DNA of 54,149 nucleotides, from NCBI RefSeq assembly GCF_006438825.1, contig NZ_RCZP01000018.1:45795-99943 (forward strand). Direction: 5' to 3'. A model generated the notes under the pieces. That model saw nothing but the letters and a program-made list of their open reading frames with translations, was not told the origin of the DNA and ran no database searches. Each line of letters begins with the position of its first letter. Position 1 is the stretch's first letter. The position numbers were made by a program, and so were the translations under genes. Positions 48,056 to 54,149 of this stretch are shown one piece after another. This DNA comes from Muricoccus nepalensis (GTDB taxonomy: Bacteria > Pseudomonadota > Alphaproteobacteria > Acetobacterales > Acetobacteraceae).

Positions 48056-48189
48056 AGGCGCGCTCTCCCGCCGCGCCCAGGCGATGGCAGCGGACGCACC
48101 ACCTGAGATGCGGCGGCTGGTACGCGTTGAGGCTGCGCTAAGCAGATCGTGATCAGTGGGTGACTGGGTGGCCTGGGGGTCGCCCGTCA

Positions 48190-48232
48190 CGGAGCGGCCG
48201 GGGATGGCGGATCTCGCCTTAACCCCCGGCCG
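48190..48232. repeat. Structured repeat, copy 2
   Basis: Perfect outer stem GCGGCCGGGG (48194-48203) / CCCCGGCCGC (48224-48233), inner hairpin GGCG-GATCT-CGCC (48206-48218), then TTAACC. It lies immediately downstream of the PEP-CTERM gene stop and may terminate or stabilise that transcript. It matches 40861-40903. Confidence 0.65.
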
Positions 48233-48239
48233 CCTTCGC

Positions 48240-48854
48240 TCAGGCCGCGCGCTTCCGGCGCACCAGGCCAAGGCCCGCAACGCCGACGCCGAACAGGGCC
48301 AGCGACATGGGCTCGGGCACCGGCGTCACCACCGGAGTGCCGGGCACCCGGGAGGTGGTCCAGAAGCCGGTGAAGCTGCACCGCGCGTCGTCAGCGCCGC
48401 CATTGCACTCGGAGCGGTCGGAGCCGAGGGTGCCCGCGGCATTCCCGCCCACACCGTTCAAATTCACCTCGTCCGAGACGCCGCGGAGGCGAATGAAACT
48501 CGACGCGATGTTCCCGGCCTCGGTGAAGAGCAGGCTGACGCTCAGGCCGCCGGGCGAGAAGGTAGGCGTGAAGGTCGCGCTCTGCACGTTCAGCGACACG
48601 AAGCCGTTGATGTCCCCCGCCGGGAAGGGCGGCTGCGTCACCGACTGGCCAAAGGTAGCCGTGTAATTGAACGAGCCGGAGGCAACGGCCTCATCGCGGA
48701 TGCGCAGCTCGGCCGAGAGCGGCAGCGGCGCCCGGTTGGTATAGGTCGTCGTCGCCGAAGTGGTGGTGAAGCTGTAGATCACATCGGCCTGGGCGGGCGC
48801 AGCCAGAGCGCCGAGGGCGAGAACGGCCGTGAGGGCCGCGGCAGCGATACGCAT
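48240..48854 (-). CDS. PEP-CTERM sorted secreted protein
   Basis: A 204-residue protein, minus strand, ATG 48854 with GGGAG upstream. Signal peptide (RIAAAALTAVLALGALAAPA, then QA), a beta-rich middle (SFTTTSATTTYTNRAPLPLS; NGFVSLNVQSATFTPTFSPG) with two Cys, and a C-terminal sorting signal: VPEPMSLALFGVGVAGLGLV, then RRKRA. PEP-CTERM proteins are cut by an exosortase and associated with exopolysaccharide production. The nearby sugar transferase and glucanase fit that setting. Confidence 0.85.
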   Translation of the reverse strand: MRIAAAALTAVLALGALAAPAQADVIYSFTTTSATTTYTNRAPLPLSAELRIRDEAVASGSFNYTATFGQSVTQPPFPAGDINGFVSLNVQSATFTPTFSPGGLSVSLLFTEAGNIASSFIRLRGVSDEVNLNGVGGNAAGTLGSDRSECNGGADDARCSFTGFWTTSRVPGTPVVTPVPEPMSLALFGVGVAGLGLVRRKRAA

Positions 48855-48942
48855 GGATGTTTCTCCCGCGACGGCAGGATCGCCGCCGCTGTTCCGCCTG
48901 ATGGCAAGGCGTGCGCCACCTGTGTCAGGCGTTACGAAACAA

Positions 48943-48968
48943 TCGGTTGCTGGGATTTCAGCAACCGA
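48943..48968 (-). terminator. Hairpin between hicAB and the PEP-CTERM gene
   Basis: Ten-base stem TCGGTTGCTG / CAGCAACCGA with a six-base loop; read leftwards it is followed by ATTGTTTCG. It probably ends the hicAB transcript or separates it from the PEP-CTERM gene; the T-run is weak. Confidence 0.5.
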
Positions 48969-49098
48969 AACATATCTTGTGTAAGAAATCGCGACTTGGT
49001 GCAGATGAGTAGACTCCGCTTCCGGGCGTGCGGGACGAGTTCGGGCAACGGCTAGCGGCGGCGCTTCTCGCCACAGTCCACTGGCCGCTGCCCACCAG

Positions 49099-49503
49099 CT
49101 ATGCTGCGCGACTCTCTCTGATCGCAGCACGTGCGGCGTCAGCCAGGAAACCCGACCGGTTCTTGCCCTGCTGCGAGGCGGCCGCGTCGATGGCGGCCAG
49201 GAGCCCCTCCTCCAGGGAGATGTTCAACCGCACCGCGCGGCCGGGCAGCTCGGCACGCACGAGGATACGGGCGAACTCCTCCACTTCCGGATCGCGCTCG
49301 ACGCTCTCCAAGGGGGTCGGATCGGGGATGGCTTCGCCGTCCTCGATCATGCCGCGCAGGTGCAGGGCCAGCGCCTGCTCGGCCTCACGGGCAGCATCCT
49401 CGGTGGTGGCGCCATGAGAGACGCATCCATCGAGATCGGGAAAGTAGACGGAGTACCCGTCAGGAACCCGCTCCAGGATCGCGGGGTAGTACCGAGTAGC
49501 CAT
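49099..49503 (-). CDS. hicB: HicB-type antitoxin
   Basis: A 134-residue protein, minus strand, ATG 49503 with AGAGGAAG upstream. The N-terminal partial RNase H fold reads YYPAILERVPDGYSVYFPDL, then DGCVSHGATTEDAAREAEQA. The C-terminal RHH domain reads VRLNISLEEGLLAAIDAAAS, then GKNRSGFLADAARAAI. HicB neutralises HicA and represses the operon through its DNA-binding domain. It follows hicA on the same strand, 42 bases apart. Confidence 0.95.
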   Translation of the reverse strand: MATRYYPAILERVPDGYSVYFPDLDGCVSHGATTEDAAREAEQALALHLRGMIEDGEAIPDPTPLESVERDPEVEEFARILVRAELPGRAVRLNISLEEGLLAAIDAAASQQGKNRSGFLADAARAAIRESRAA

Positions 49504-49545
49504 GTTAGCTTCCTCTTGATTAGGGGAGGGCGGAAGCCCCGGTTC

Positions 49546-49746
49546 TCACCGGAGCTTCACACCTGTCTGTCGCTCGATGCTCTTGATGGTGCCGATGGCC
49601 AGCTCCTTGTTCGGGTGGGGGACGGTCGCTCGTCCCATTTTGGTTGGATGCTTGAAGTGCTTGTGGCTGCCGACCTGAGCAACTTCGGACCATCCGTCCG
49701 CTTCGATGGCGGCTATCGCCGCCTTGCTGCTTACCGTCCTGCCCAC
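49546..49746 (-). CDS. hicA: HicA-type mRNA interferase toxin
   Basis: A 66-residue protein, minus strand, from GTG 49746 with GAGGAGG upstream; an upstream in-frame start would add residues unlike HicA. SSKAAIAAIEADGWSEVAQV, then GSHKHFKHP (the catalytic His in the G-S-H motif) and PHPNKELAIGTIKSIERQTG complete the family pattern. HicA cuts mRNA when HicB is lost. Confidence 0.9.
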   Translation of the reverse strand: MGRTVSSKAAIAAIEADGWSEVAQVGSHKHFKHPTKMGRATVPHPNKELAIGTIKSIERQTGVKLR

Positions 49747-49767
49747 CCAACCTCCTCTGCCGTCCGT

Positions 49768-49803
49768 GTGTGTATCTATACACACGTCGGTCCGCCGATG
49801 CAA
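49768..49803 (-). promoter_or_regulatory. hicAB promoter and palindromic operator
   Basis: A perfect inverted repeat GTGTGTAT-CT-ATACACAC lies at 49768-49785, 22 bases before the hicA start. Read leftwards, TTGCAT (49803-49798) and TATAGA (49780-49775) are 17 bases apart, so the -10 lies in the palindrome, as for a repressed promoter. Two further GTGTGTA half-sites are at 49811-49817 and 49821-49827. HicB probably binds here. Confidence 0.65.
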
Positions 49804-49842
49804 GAGGAAAGTGTGTAGATGTGTGTAGTGGGTGGCGCGTGT

Positions 49843-50151
49843 TTACCTGCCTGCGCCATGGCCGCGCAGGATGAGGCAGACATCGGCCCGCCCGATCCTC
49901 CCGTCGACGGCTGTGCGCCGCAGCTGCACATGAGCGGCGCGCTGCTGGCACGAGGGACACCAGAGCCGGTCCAGCACCTGCTGCATGGTCAGCGATCCCC
50001 AGCGGGGGACTAGGCTGGTCACTGGGATAAGCCGCTCGCCGCCGCAGACCCGCGATCCGCAGTCGGCCAGCAGGATGTGGCCAGCATAATTCGAGAGCGG
50101 CCGCGCCAGGACGAGCGGGCGTTCGGTATGGGGACTCCGGTTGAACGGCAT
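49843..50151 (-). CDS. Small Cys-containing protein
   Basis: A 102-residue open frame, minus strand, read from ATG 50151 (a TTG at 50178 is upstream). The middle HILLADCGSRVCGGERLIPV, then SLTMQQVLDRLWCPSCQQRA, has four Cys in two pairs, suggesting a zinc ribbon of a kind common in this host group. Moderate support; the function is unknown. Confidence 0.45.
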   Translation of the reverse strand: MPFNRSPHTERPLVLARPLSNYAGHILLADCGSRVCGGERLIPVTSLVPRWGSLTMQQVLDRLWCPSCQQRAAHVQLRRTAVDGRIGRADVCLILRGHGAGR

Positions 50152-50498
50152 GGCGAAGCCAGTCTGGATGCTAGCCAAACACCCGCCAAGTCTTTGATAT
50201 TAAGTCGCCGCGCTAGCCAAAATCAGGCGCCCATGGCCTTGAAATGGCCGGCAAGTGAGGGTCCCGTACGGGACGCCATTTTACGTTCAACCTTAACAGT
50301 TTAAGAGAATTGGGGGTGATGTGTTCCCCAATCGGTTCCTCAATCTAACGCCGCTACCTCTCCGCTGCTGAGCGGGAGTGTCGCCAGTGGACAGCGCTGG
50401 TTAGATGTCAACTGTGTAGGTGCTGGGTGGTACCGAGCGGTTTTATCAGGGCCTACACCATTCTTTCTGGAGTGGTTGGAACAAGGCTGAATAGCTAA
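50152..50498. other. Gap before the IS element
   Basis: About 350 bases of AT-richer non-coding sequence. I see no gene, RNA or strong repeat. The right edge (CTAA, 50495-50498) is one copy of the IS target duplication. Confidence 0.5.
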
Positions 50499-51349
50499 GG
50501 GCTGTTACGGACCGGCGGGCGCCCTCGTTTTCGGTGAATCCTACCGCGCAAGCCGTATCCGTCCGATGTGTCTGATGAGGGATGGACGCCGGTTGCGCCT
50601 TACTTGACGCTGCTGCCCGAGGAGGCCGGGCAGCGCGAGCACCCTTTGCGTGAGGTATTCAAAGGGTGGCGATATCTGGTCCGCTACGGCGTGGCTTGGC
50701 GAGCGATGCCCAATAACCTGCTACCCTAGCACGCGGTCTATGACCAGGCCCAGCGCTGGCTGCGGGCGGGCTGCTTTGAAATGCTCGTTTCAAGACCTCT
50801 GGGTCGTGCTTGGCCTGGCCCAGGGACGCACGTAGGAGCCGTCGGCCGCCGTGCTGGACAGCCGTACCCGAGGTTCCACGCTCGAGAGCGGCGCACGCCC
50901 TGCCTGGGACGGGCCAAGCCGACCAGGGGCGCCAAGCTGCACCTGGCCGTCGATACGCTCGGCCACCTGCTGGCGCTGCACGTCACCCCCGCCAAGGCGG
51001 ATGATCGCTCAGCCGTCTCCACCCTGGCTGAGGCCGGCCGCGACGCGACCGGCGAGAGCGTGAACCTCGCCTGTGTCGACCAGGCTTACACCGGTGAGCG
51101 GCCCGCCCAAGCCGCGGCCGCCCACGGCATTGCCCTGGAGATCGTCAAACGATCCGAAGCCAAACGTGGCTTCGCACTTCTGCCCGGAGGCAGGCGGTTT
51201 AGCGTTCCTTTGCCTGGCTCGCCCGCTTTCGCCGCCTCGCCCGCGACTACGAGCGCCTCCCAGAGACGCTGGCAGGCCTGCAACTAGTCGCCTTCACCAT
51301 CCTCTCGCTCAGGCGCGCCGCAGAACTCGCCACCCGTGCGTAACAACCT
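50499..51349 (+). mobile_element. Decayed IS5-family (IS1031-type) insertion sequence
   Basis: Left end GGGCTGTTACGGAC (50499-50512) and right end, read inverted, AGGTTGTTACGCAC (51349-51336) match at 11 of 14 positions. CTAA flanks both sides (50495-50498 and 51350-51353), the YTAR target duplication of IS5-type elements. The 851-base length fits the group. The transposase inside is broken. The insertion abuts the stop codon of the reverse-strand gene at 51350-51622. Confidence 0.85.
50541..51343 (+). pseudogene. IS5-family transposase remnant
   Basis: The frame begins at PRKPYPSDVSDEGWTPVAPY with CTA in place of a start. It reads LREVFKGWRYLVRYGVAWRA then MPNN, hits TAG at 50727-50729 (a Trp codon is expected), and shifts frame before PSAAVLDSRTRGSTLESG. 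It returns to the first frame for GAKLHLAVDTLGHLLALHVT, PAKADDR and NLACVDQAYTGERPAQAAAA, and ends in a third frame with [20 protein letters not shown], then TLAGL. At least one stop and three frame changes make it inactive. The DDE-type core is still readable. Confidence 0.85.
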
Positions 51350-51622
51350 CTAAGCGCTGAGCTGTTCCTCGAACACGCCCGTCAGCACGCGCTCGAGCTC
51401 TCGCTTCACGGGATCATTGCCGCTTTGCTTAAGGAATTCCCCAAGCTCCAGCCGGACGCTGCCTTGGTACAAGGCGCCGCCTCGGCGAGCCTCCACGTTT
51501 TCCCAGACGTGCTCGACGTGTAGAAGGCACCTGTCGGTGTCAAACACCAGGAACCAGTGGTCCTGGCTGTTGCTGTCAGAGCTTGGCGACGTCTGATGCA
51601 GTTGCCGTCGAAGTTGGGTCAT
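51350..51622 (-). CDS. Small protein of unknown function next to the IS
   Basis: A 90-residue protein, minus strand, ATG 51622 with GGAAGTGAGG just upstream. SQDHWFLVFDTDRCLLHVEH, then GALYQGSVRLELGEFLKQSG, reads as a small alpha/beta protein. Its stop TAG lies inside the CTAA target duplication of the IS, so the insertion did not change the protein. No family recognised. Confidence 0.6.
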   Translation of the reverse strand: MTQLRRQLHQTSPSSDSNSQDHWFLVFDTDRCLLHVEHVWENVEARRGGALYQGSVRLELGEFLKQSGNDPVKRELERVLTGVFEEQLSA

Positions 51623-52382
51623 TCCTCACTTCCATATCGAGCCTGCAATAAGAGGTAAGCGACGCCGAGTGGATTAGGAAGCGTCGCATTCGCATATGAT
51701 CGTGAGAGGCGGAGGGCTTTGTGGCTCCCACTCCTCGTGCCCTCCACCGCCTGCCGGCATTCATGGGAACGACGAACAACGGAGGGCAAGCGCCGTCTGG
51801 CGCATCTGGGCGCGCGCGCAGGCCGGTGCCAGGCGCCCCGCCGCGCGGCCGTTGCTCGGGTAGGAGGTGTACGCGTGGAAGCGGGGCACCCCGTTGGCTA
51901 TGGGCGGAACTGCACCTGGCTTTCCCCGAGCCGACGCTTGCCCTCGTCGAGAGCCGCAAAGGGCAGGGGGCGGAGGCACCCGCCACGTACTGCCTCGTGC
52001 CGCCCACCTTCTGGCGTATTCCGGGCGCCCTGCTCCGCCTTGCCGAGTTGTACGGCCAGAACCGGCTTAGCTTTCTCTCGAGCGTTGCCTGCCGCCAGAT
52101 CCACGCAGCCGACCCAACCGGCCGATCACCCCGTGCGCCGCCCTCGCCAGCACCGGCGTCGCCGGATTGGAGCTCGCCCACGATGACCCGGCGATGTTCA
52201 GAAGGCGGAGCCGTTACACGCAGTCGTGCTGAGCGCCTCATTTGTCGATGCCGCCTGTGTTCAACAGCCGATTTAAGAGAGCTCACCGCCTCTGCGGGGA
52301 TCGGGCAGCCGGTTCTGCAGGGCCAATCAGGAGACCTCGCTTGATGGCGCGGCACCTCTTCTGGTCTTCGTACCGGGAGCGG
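51623..52382. other. Unresolved region
   Basis: Both strands are open over long stretches. On the plus strand LAFPEPTLALVESRKGQGAE, then TYCLVPPTFWRIPGALLRLA (about 51915-52050), looks protein-like but has no good start and degrades on both sides. I assign no gene; a decayed gene is likely. Confidence 0.35.
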
Positions 52383-54149
52383 TCAGGCGAAGACGATGTC
52401 GCCCGCCCTGAGGGCGGTGAGGCCGGGCAGGAAGATGGAGTCGCCGTTCGTGCCGTAGGTGACCTCGAGGCCGGTCACCCCGGCGGGGCTGTGCGCGGGG
52501 TTGATCCAGACGCTGGCCGCCGGGACGCCGCGCAGGAGGATGTGGTCCTCGCCGGAGACGAAGCCGTTGATGGTGTCGTGGCCGTCCCAGCTGCTGAAGA
52601 CGAAGGTGTCGCGGCCCGAGCCGCCGCTCAGCGCGTCGTTGCCCGCACCACCGATAATCCAGTCATCGCCGGCACCACCCTTGATGGTGTCGTTGCCCAC
52701 GCTGCCGGTGACGGTCTGGGCGCGGGTGGAGGCGGAGCGGTCGAGGAACTGATCGGAGGAGAGAACCGTCGCGTCACCGTAGAGAATATCCCCGGCCTTC
52801 AGCGCGGCGACGCCCTGGAGGGTGATGGTGTCCTTGCCGTAGGATACCACCAGGCCCGAGGAACTGGCTTTCGTCGAGACGCTGTTGGCGCCCACACCGT
52901 TCAGCAGGAGGTGGTCCACGCCGGGTTGGAAGTCGGTGATGATGTCCTTTCCGTCGCCGGAGACGAAGATGAAGGTGTCCGCGCCGGCACCGCCGGTCAG
53001 GGCATCGTTGTTGCGGCCGCCGGTGATGCGGTCCTCCCCCGCGCCGCCAACGAAGCGTTCCACCGCGCCGCTCCCCTCGAGCACGAGAGCTCTGACCTCG
53101 ACCGGGCGCACCGGGGCGGCGAGATCGGCGAACTGCGAGGCACGGATGTAGTCGATGCTCATCGTCGCCGACGAGACGCCGTCCGTCGCGCCCGGCCAGC
53201 TGTTGGGGCCACCGACGGCGAGGTTCGCCAGCATGTACATCGGGGAGTGCATGTCGGAGGGTGTTGCGACCTGATAGAGCTCCGTGCCGTCGATGTAGAA
53301 GGTGATGACGTCGGGCCGCCAGGAGACGGCGTAGGTGTGGAAGGCCTGCGACAGGTCCGTCTCGGTCCAGAAGGCTGACTGCAGCTGAGTGTGGGACCCG
53401 GTCGAGTTCGTGTGGACGGTCGAGTAGGCGACGCCCGGCATGTCGCCGAGGGACTCCAGGACGTCGATCTCTGGGGGGGCGGTCAGATCCGCCCGGGCGA
53501 GCCAGAAGGCGGGCCAGAAGCCCTTCCCGGTCGCGATCTGGGCGCGCATCTCGAAGTAGCCGTAGGTCTGGACGAGGCTGGCGGAGGAGGTGAGGAGGCC
53601 GCTCGTGTAGGTGAGCCCGTCGGGCAGGCCGGCCGCGGGCCGGGCGGTGATGTCGAGCACGCCCTGCCCACCAGCGTCGTGCAGGGCGAAGGGGTAGGGC
53701 CCGGCGGTGGTGGCGTCGGCGTAGTACTGCACCTCGTTCGGGACGCTGCGGCTGCCCCACAGATGAGTGGAGCGCCAGCCGGCCGTGCCCGCTGACGTGA
53801 GGCCCGTCGGCGTTGCGGAGAAGCTGTTGAACTCGTCGGCGAAGGTCGGGCGAAGGGTGGTGAGGGAGGCGGCGGGCAGGCGGAAGTCCGTGGCCGTGAG
53901 GGCGGCGGCGCTGACGCCGCGCAGGATGGCGGCGTCGCCGTTCCCGAGCTCGAGCACCGCGTCCGCGCCGTCCTGGCGGAGGGCGGCCTGCACGGCGGCG
54001 AAGCTCGTGAAGGCCGTGAAGCCGCCGCCGATGACGATCTTGTCGACGCCCGGCTGGAAGTCGGTCACGACGTCGCGCCCGGCGCCGCGCTCGAAGAGGA
54101 AGCGGTCGGCGCCGGCGCCGCCGGTGAGGACGTCGTTGCCGGCGCCGCC
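52383..54149 (-). CDS. Secreted GH16 glucanase with RTX repeats (5' end outside window)
   Basis: Minus strand, 588 residues visible, running off the right edge. From the N-side: RTX-type calcium repeats (GGAGNDVLTGGAGADRFLF; DVVTDFQPGVDKIVIG), then a GH16 domain (TFADEFNSFS; VQTYGYFEMRAQIATGKGFW; catalytic motif EIDVLES near 53464; WRPDVITFYIDGTELY), then further RTX blocks (GGAGADTFIFVSGDGKDII; GGAGDDWIIGGAGNDALSGG) to the end. GH16 enzymes cleave beta-1,3/1,4-glucans; ExsH-like versions are exported by a type I system and trim exopolysaccharide. Confidence 0.9.
   Translation of the reverse strand, partial: GGAGNDVLTGGAGADRFLFERGAGRDVVTDFQPGVDKIVIGGGFTAFTSFAAVQAALRQDGADAVLELGNGDAAILRGVSAAALTATDFRLPAASLTTLRPTFADEFNSFSATPTGLTSAGTAGWRSTHLWGSRSVPNEVQYYADATTAGPYPFALHDAGGQGVLDITARPAAGLPDGLTYTSGLLTSSASLVQTYGYFEMRAQIATGKGFWPAFWLARADLTAPPEIDVLESLGDMPGVAYSTVHTNSTGSHTQLQSAFWTETDLSQAFHTYAVSWRPDVITFYIDGTELYQVATPSDMHSPMYMLANLAVGGPNSWPGATDGVSSATMSIDYIRASQFADLAAPVRPVEVRALVLEGSGAVERFVGGAGEDRITGGRNNDALTGGAGADTFIFVSGDGKDIITDFQPGVDHLLLNGVGANSVSTKASSSGLVVSYGKDTITLQGVAALKAGDILYGDATVLSSDQFLDRSASTRAQTVTGSVGNDTIKGGAGDDWIIGGAGNDALSGGSGRDTFVFSSWDGHDTINGFVSGEDHILLRGVPAASVWINPAHSPAGVTGLEVTYGTNGDSIFLPGLTALRAGDIVFA

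Noticed and set aside
40861-48233. The two structured repeats as attachment sites of a 7.3-kb island
   Set aside because: They are imperfect, palindromic and near gene ends, more like REP elements or terminators. No integrase gene lies between them.
52242-53378. A 378-codon plus-strand frame opposite the GH16/RTX gene
   Set aside because: It is the shadow of a gene with clear catalytic and RTX motifs on the minus strand; the plus-strand translation has none.
1-54149. CRISPR arrays, tRNA or rRNA genes, diversity-generating retroelement
   Set aside because: No regularly spaced repeat/spacer pattern, no tRNA T-loop/acceptor pairs and no reverse transcriptase motif were found by reading. The only regular arrays are the coding repeats and the hexanucleotide tract.

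Overview
The window is high-GC DNA, about two thirds or more GC by eye, with dense genes, frequent GTG starts and many ATGA or GTGA stop/start overlaps. The host looks like an alphaproteobacterium, probably Rhodospirillales/Acetobacteraceae (Roseomonas-like). That placement is an inference from gene style: a PEP-CTERM protein, a GH16 glucanase with RTX repeats, a GapR-like (DUF2312) protein and an IS5-family IS1031-type element. No rRNA or tRNA gene was found to prove it.

Bases 1 to about 37,680 are most of a large contractile-tailed prophage; its left end and integrase lie outside the window. The order is: (a) 1-5.6 kb, an early/replication operon of tightly overlapping small genes with GapR-like, RusA, RepA-like ATPase and NusG-like products, plus a cluster of repeated octamers next to the ATPase gene; (b) 5.8-13.7 kb, a lambda-type head module (small and large terminase, gpW-like connector, portal, ClpP-protease/capsid fusion, cement protein, head-tail joining proteins); (c) 13.7-24.1 kb, a Mu-type contractile tail (gp38-like protein, sheath, tube, frameshifted chaperone, tape measure with lysozyme domain, split gpN, gpP, gp45, gp46, gp47, gp48), interrupted by one reverse-strand membrane-protein cargo gene; (d) 24.1-35.3 kb, tail tip and fibres with two glycine-rich adhesins, a 1222-residue modular protein that may carry an enzyme, and an 886-residue protein with about 17 repeats of 24 residues; (e) 35.3-37.7 kb, a lysis cassette ending in a holin-like/GH108 endolysin fusion. 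Head and tail are therefore of different ancestry.

Immediately after the lysis genes is a clearly AT-richer, reverse-strand pair (37.8-39.1 kb) encoding a small membrane protein and a secreted protein. The signal peptide of the latter can only be joined to the well-placed start codon by a -1 shift on an A7 run. This is probably recently acquired cargo.

From 39.7 to 48.1 kb is an accessory region of small phage-type genes and remnants: two overlapping small genes, two decayed relatives of a prophage early gene, an RMF/CrpP-like protein, a pair of divergent ribbon-helix-helix genes (one ending in an SSB-like DDDIPF tail) and a BRO/KilAC antirepressor. An exopolysaccharide-initiating sugar transferase lies in the middle of it. 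From 48.2 kb to the end come a PEP-CTERM exported protein, a hicAB toxin-antitoxin operon with a visible promoter and operator, a decayed IS5-family element with terminal repeats and a CTAA target duplication, an unresolved stretch, and the 3' part of a GH16/RTX secreted glucanase cut by the window edge.

All family assignments were made by reading motifs and gene order; no search was run.
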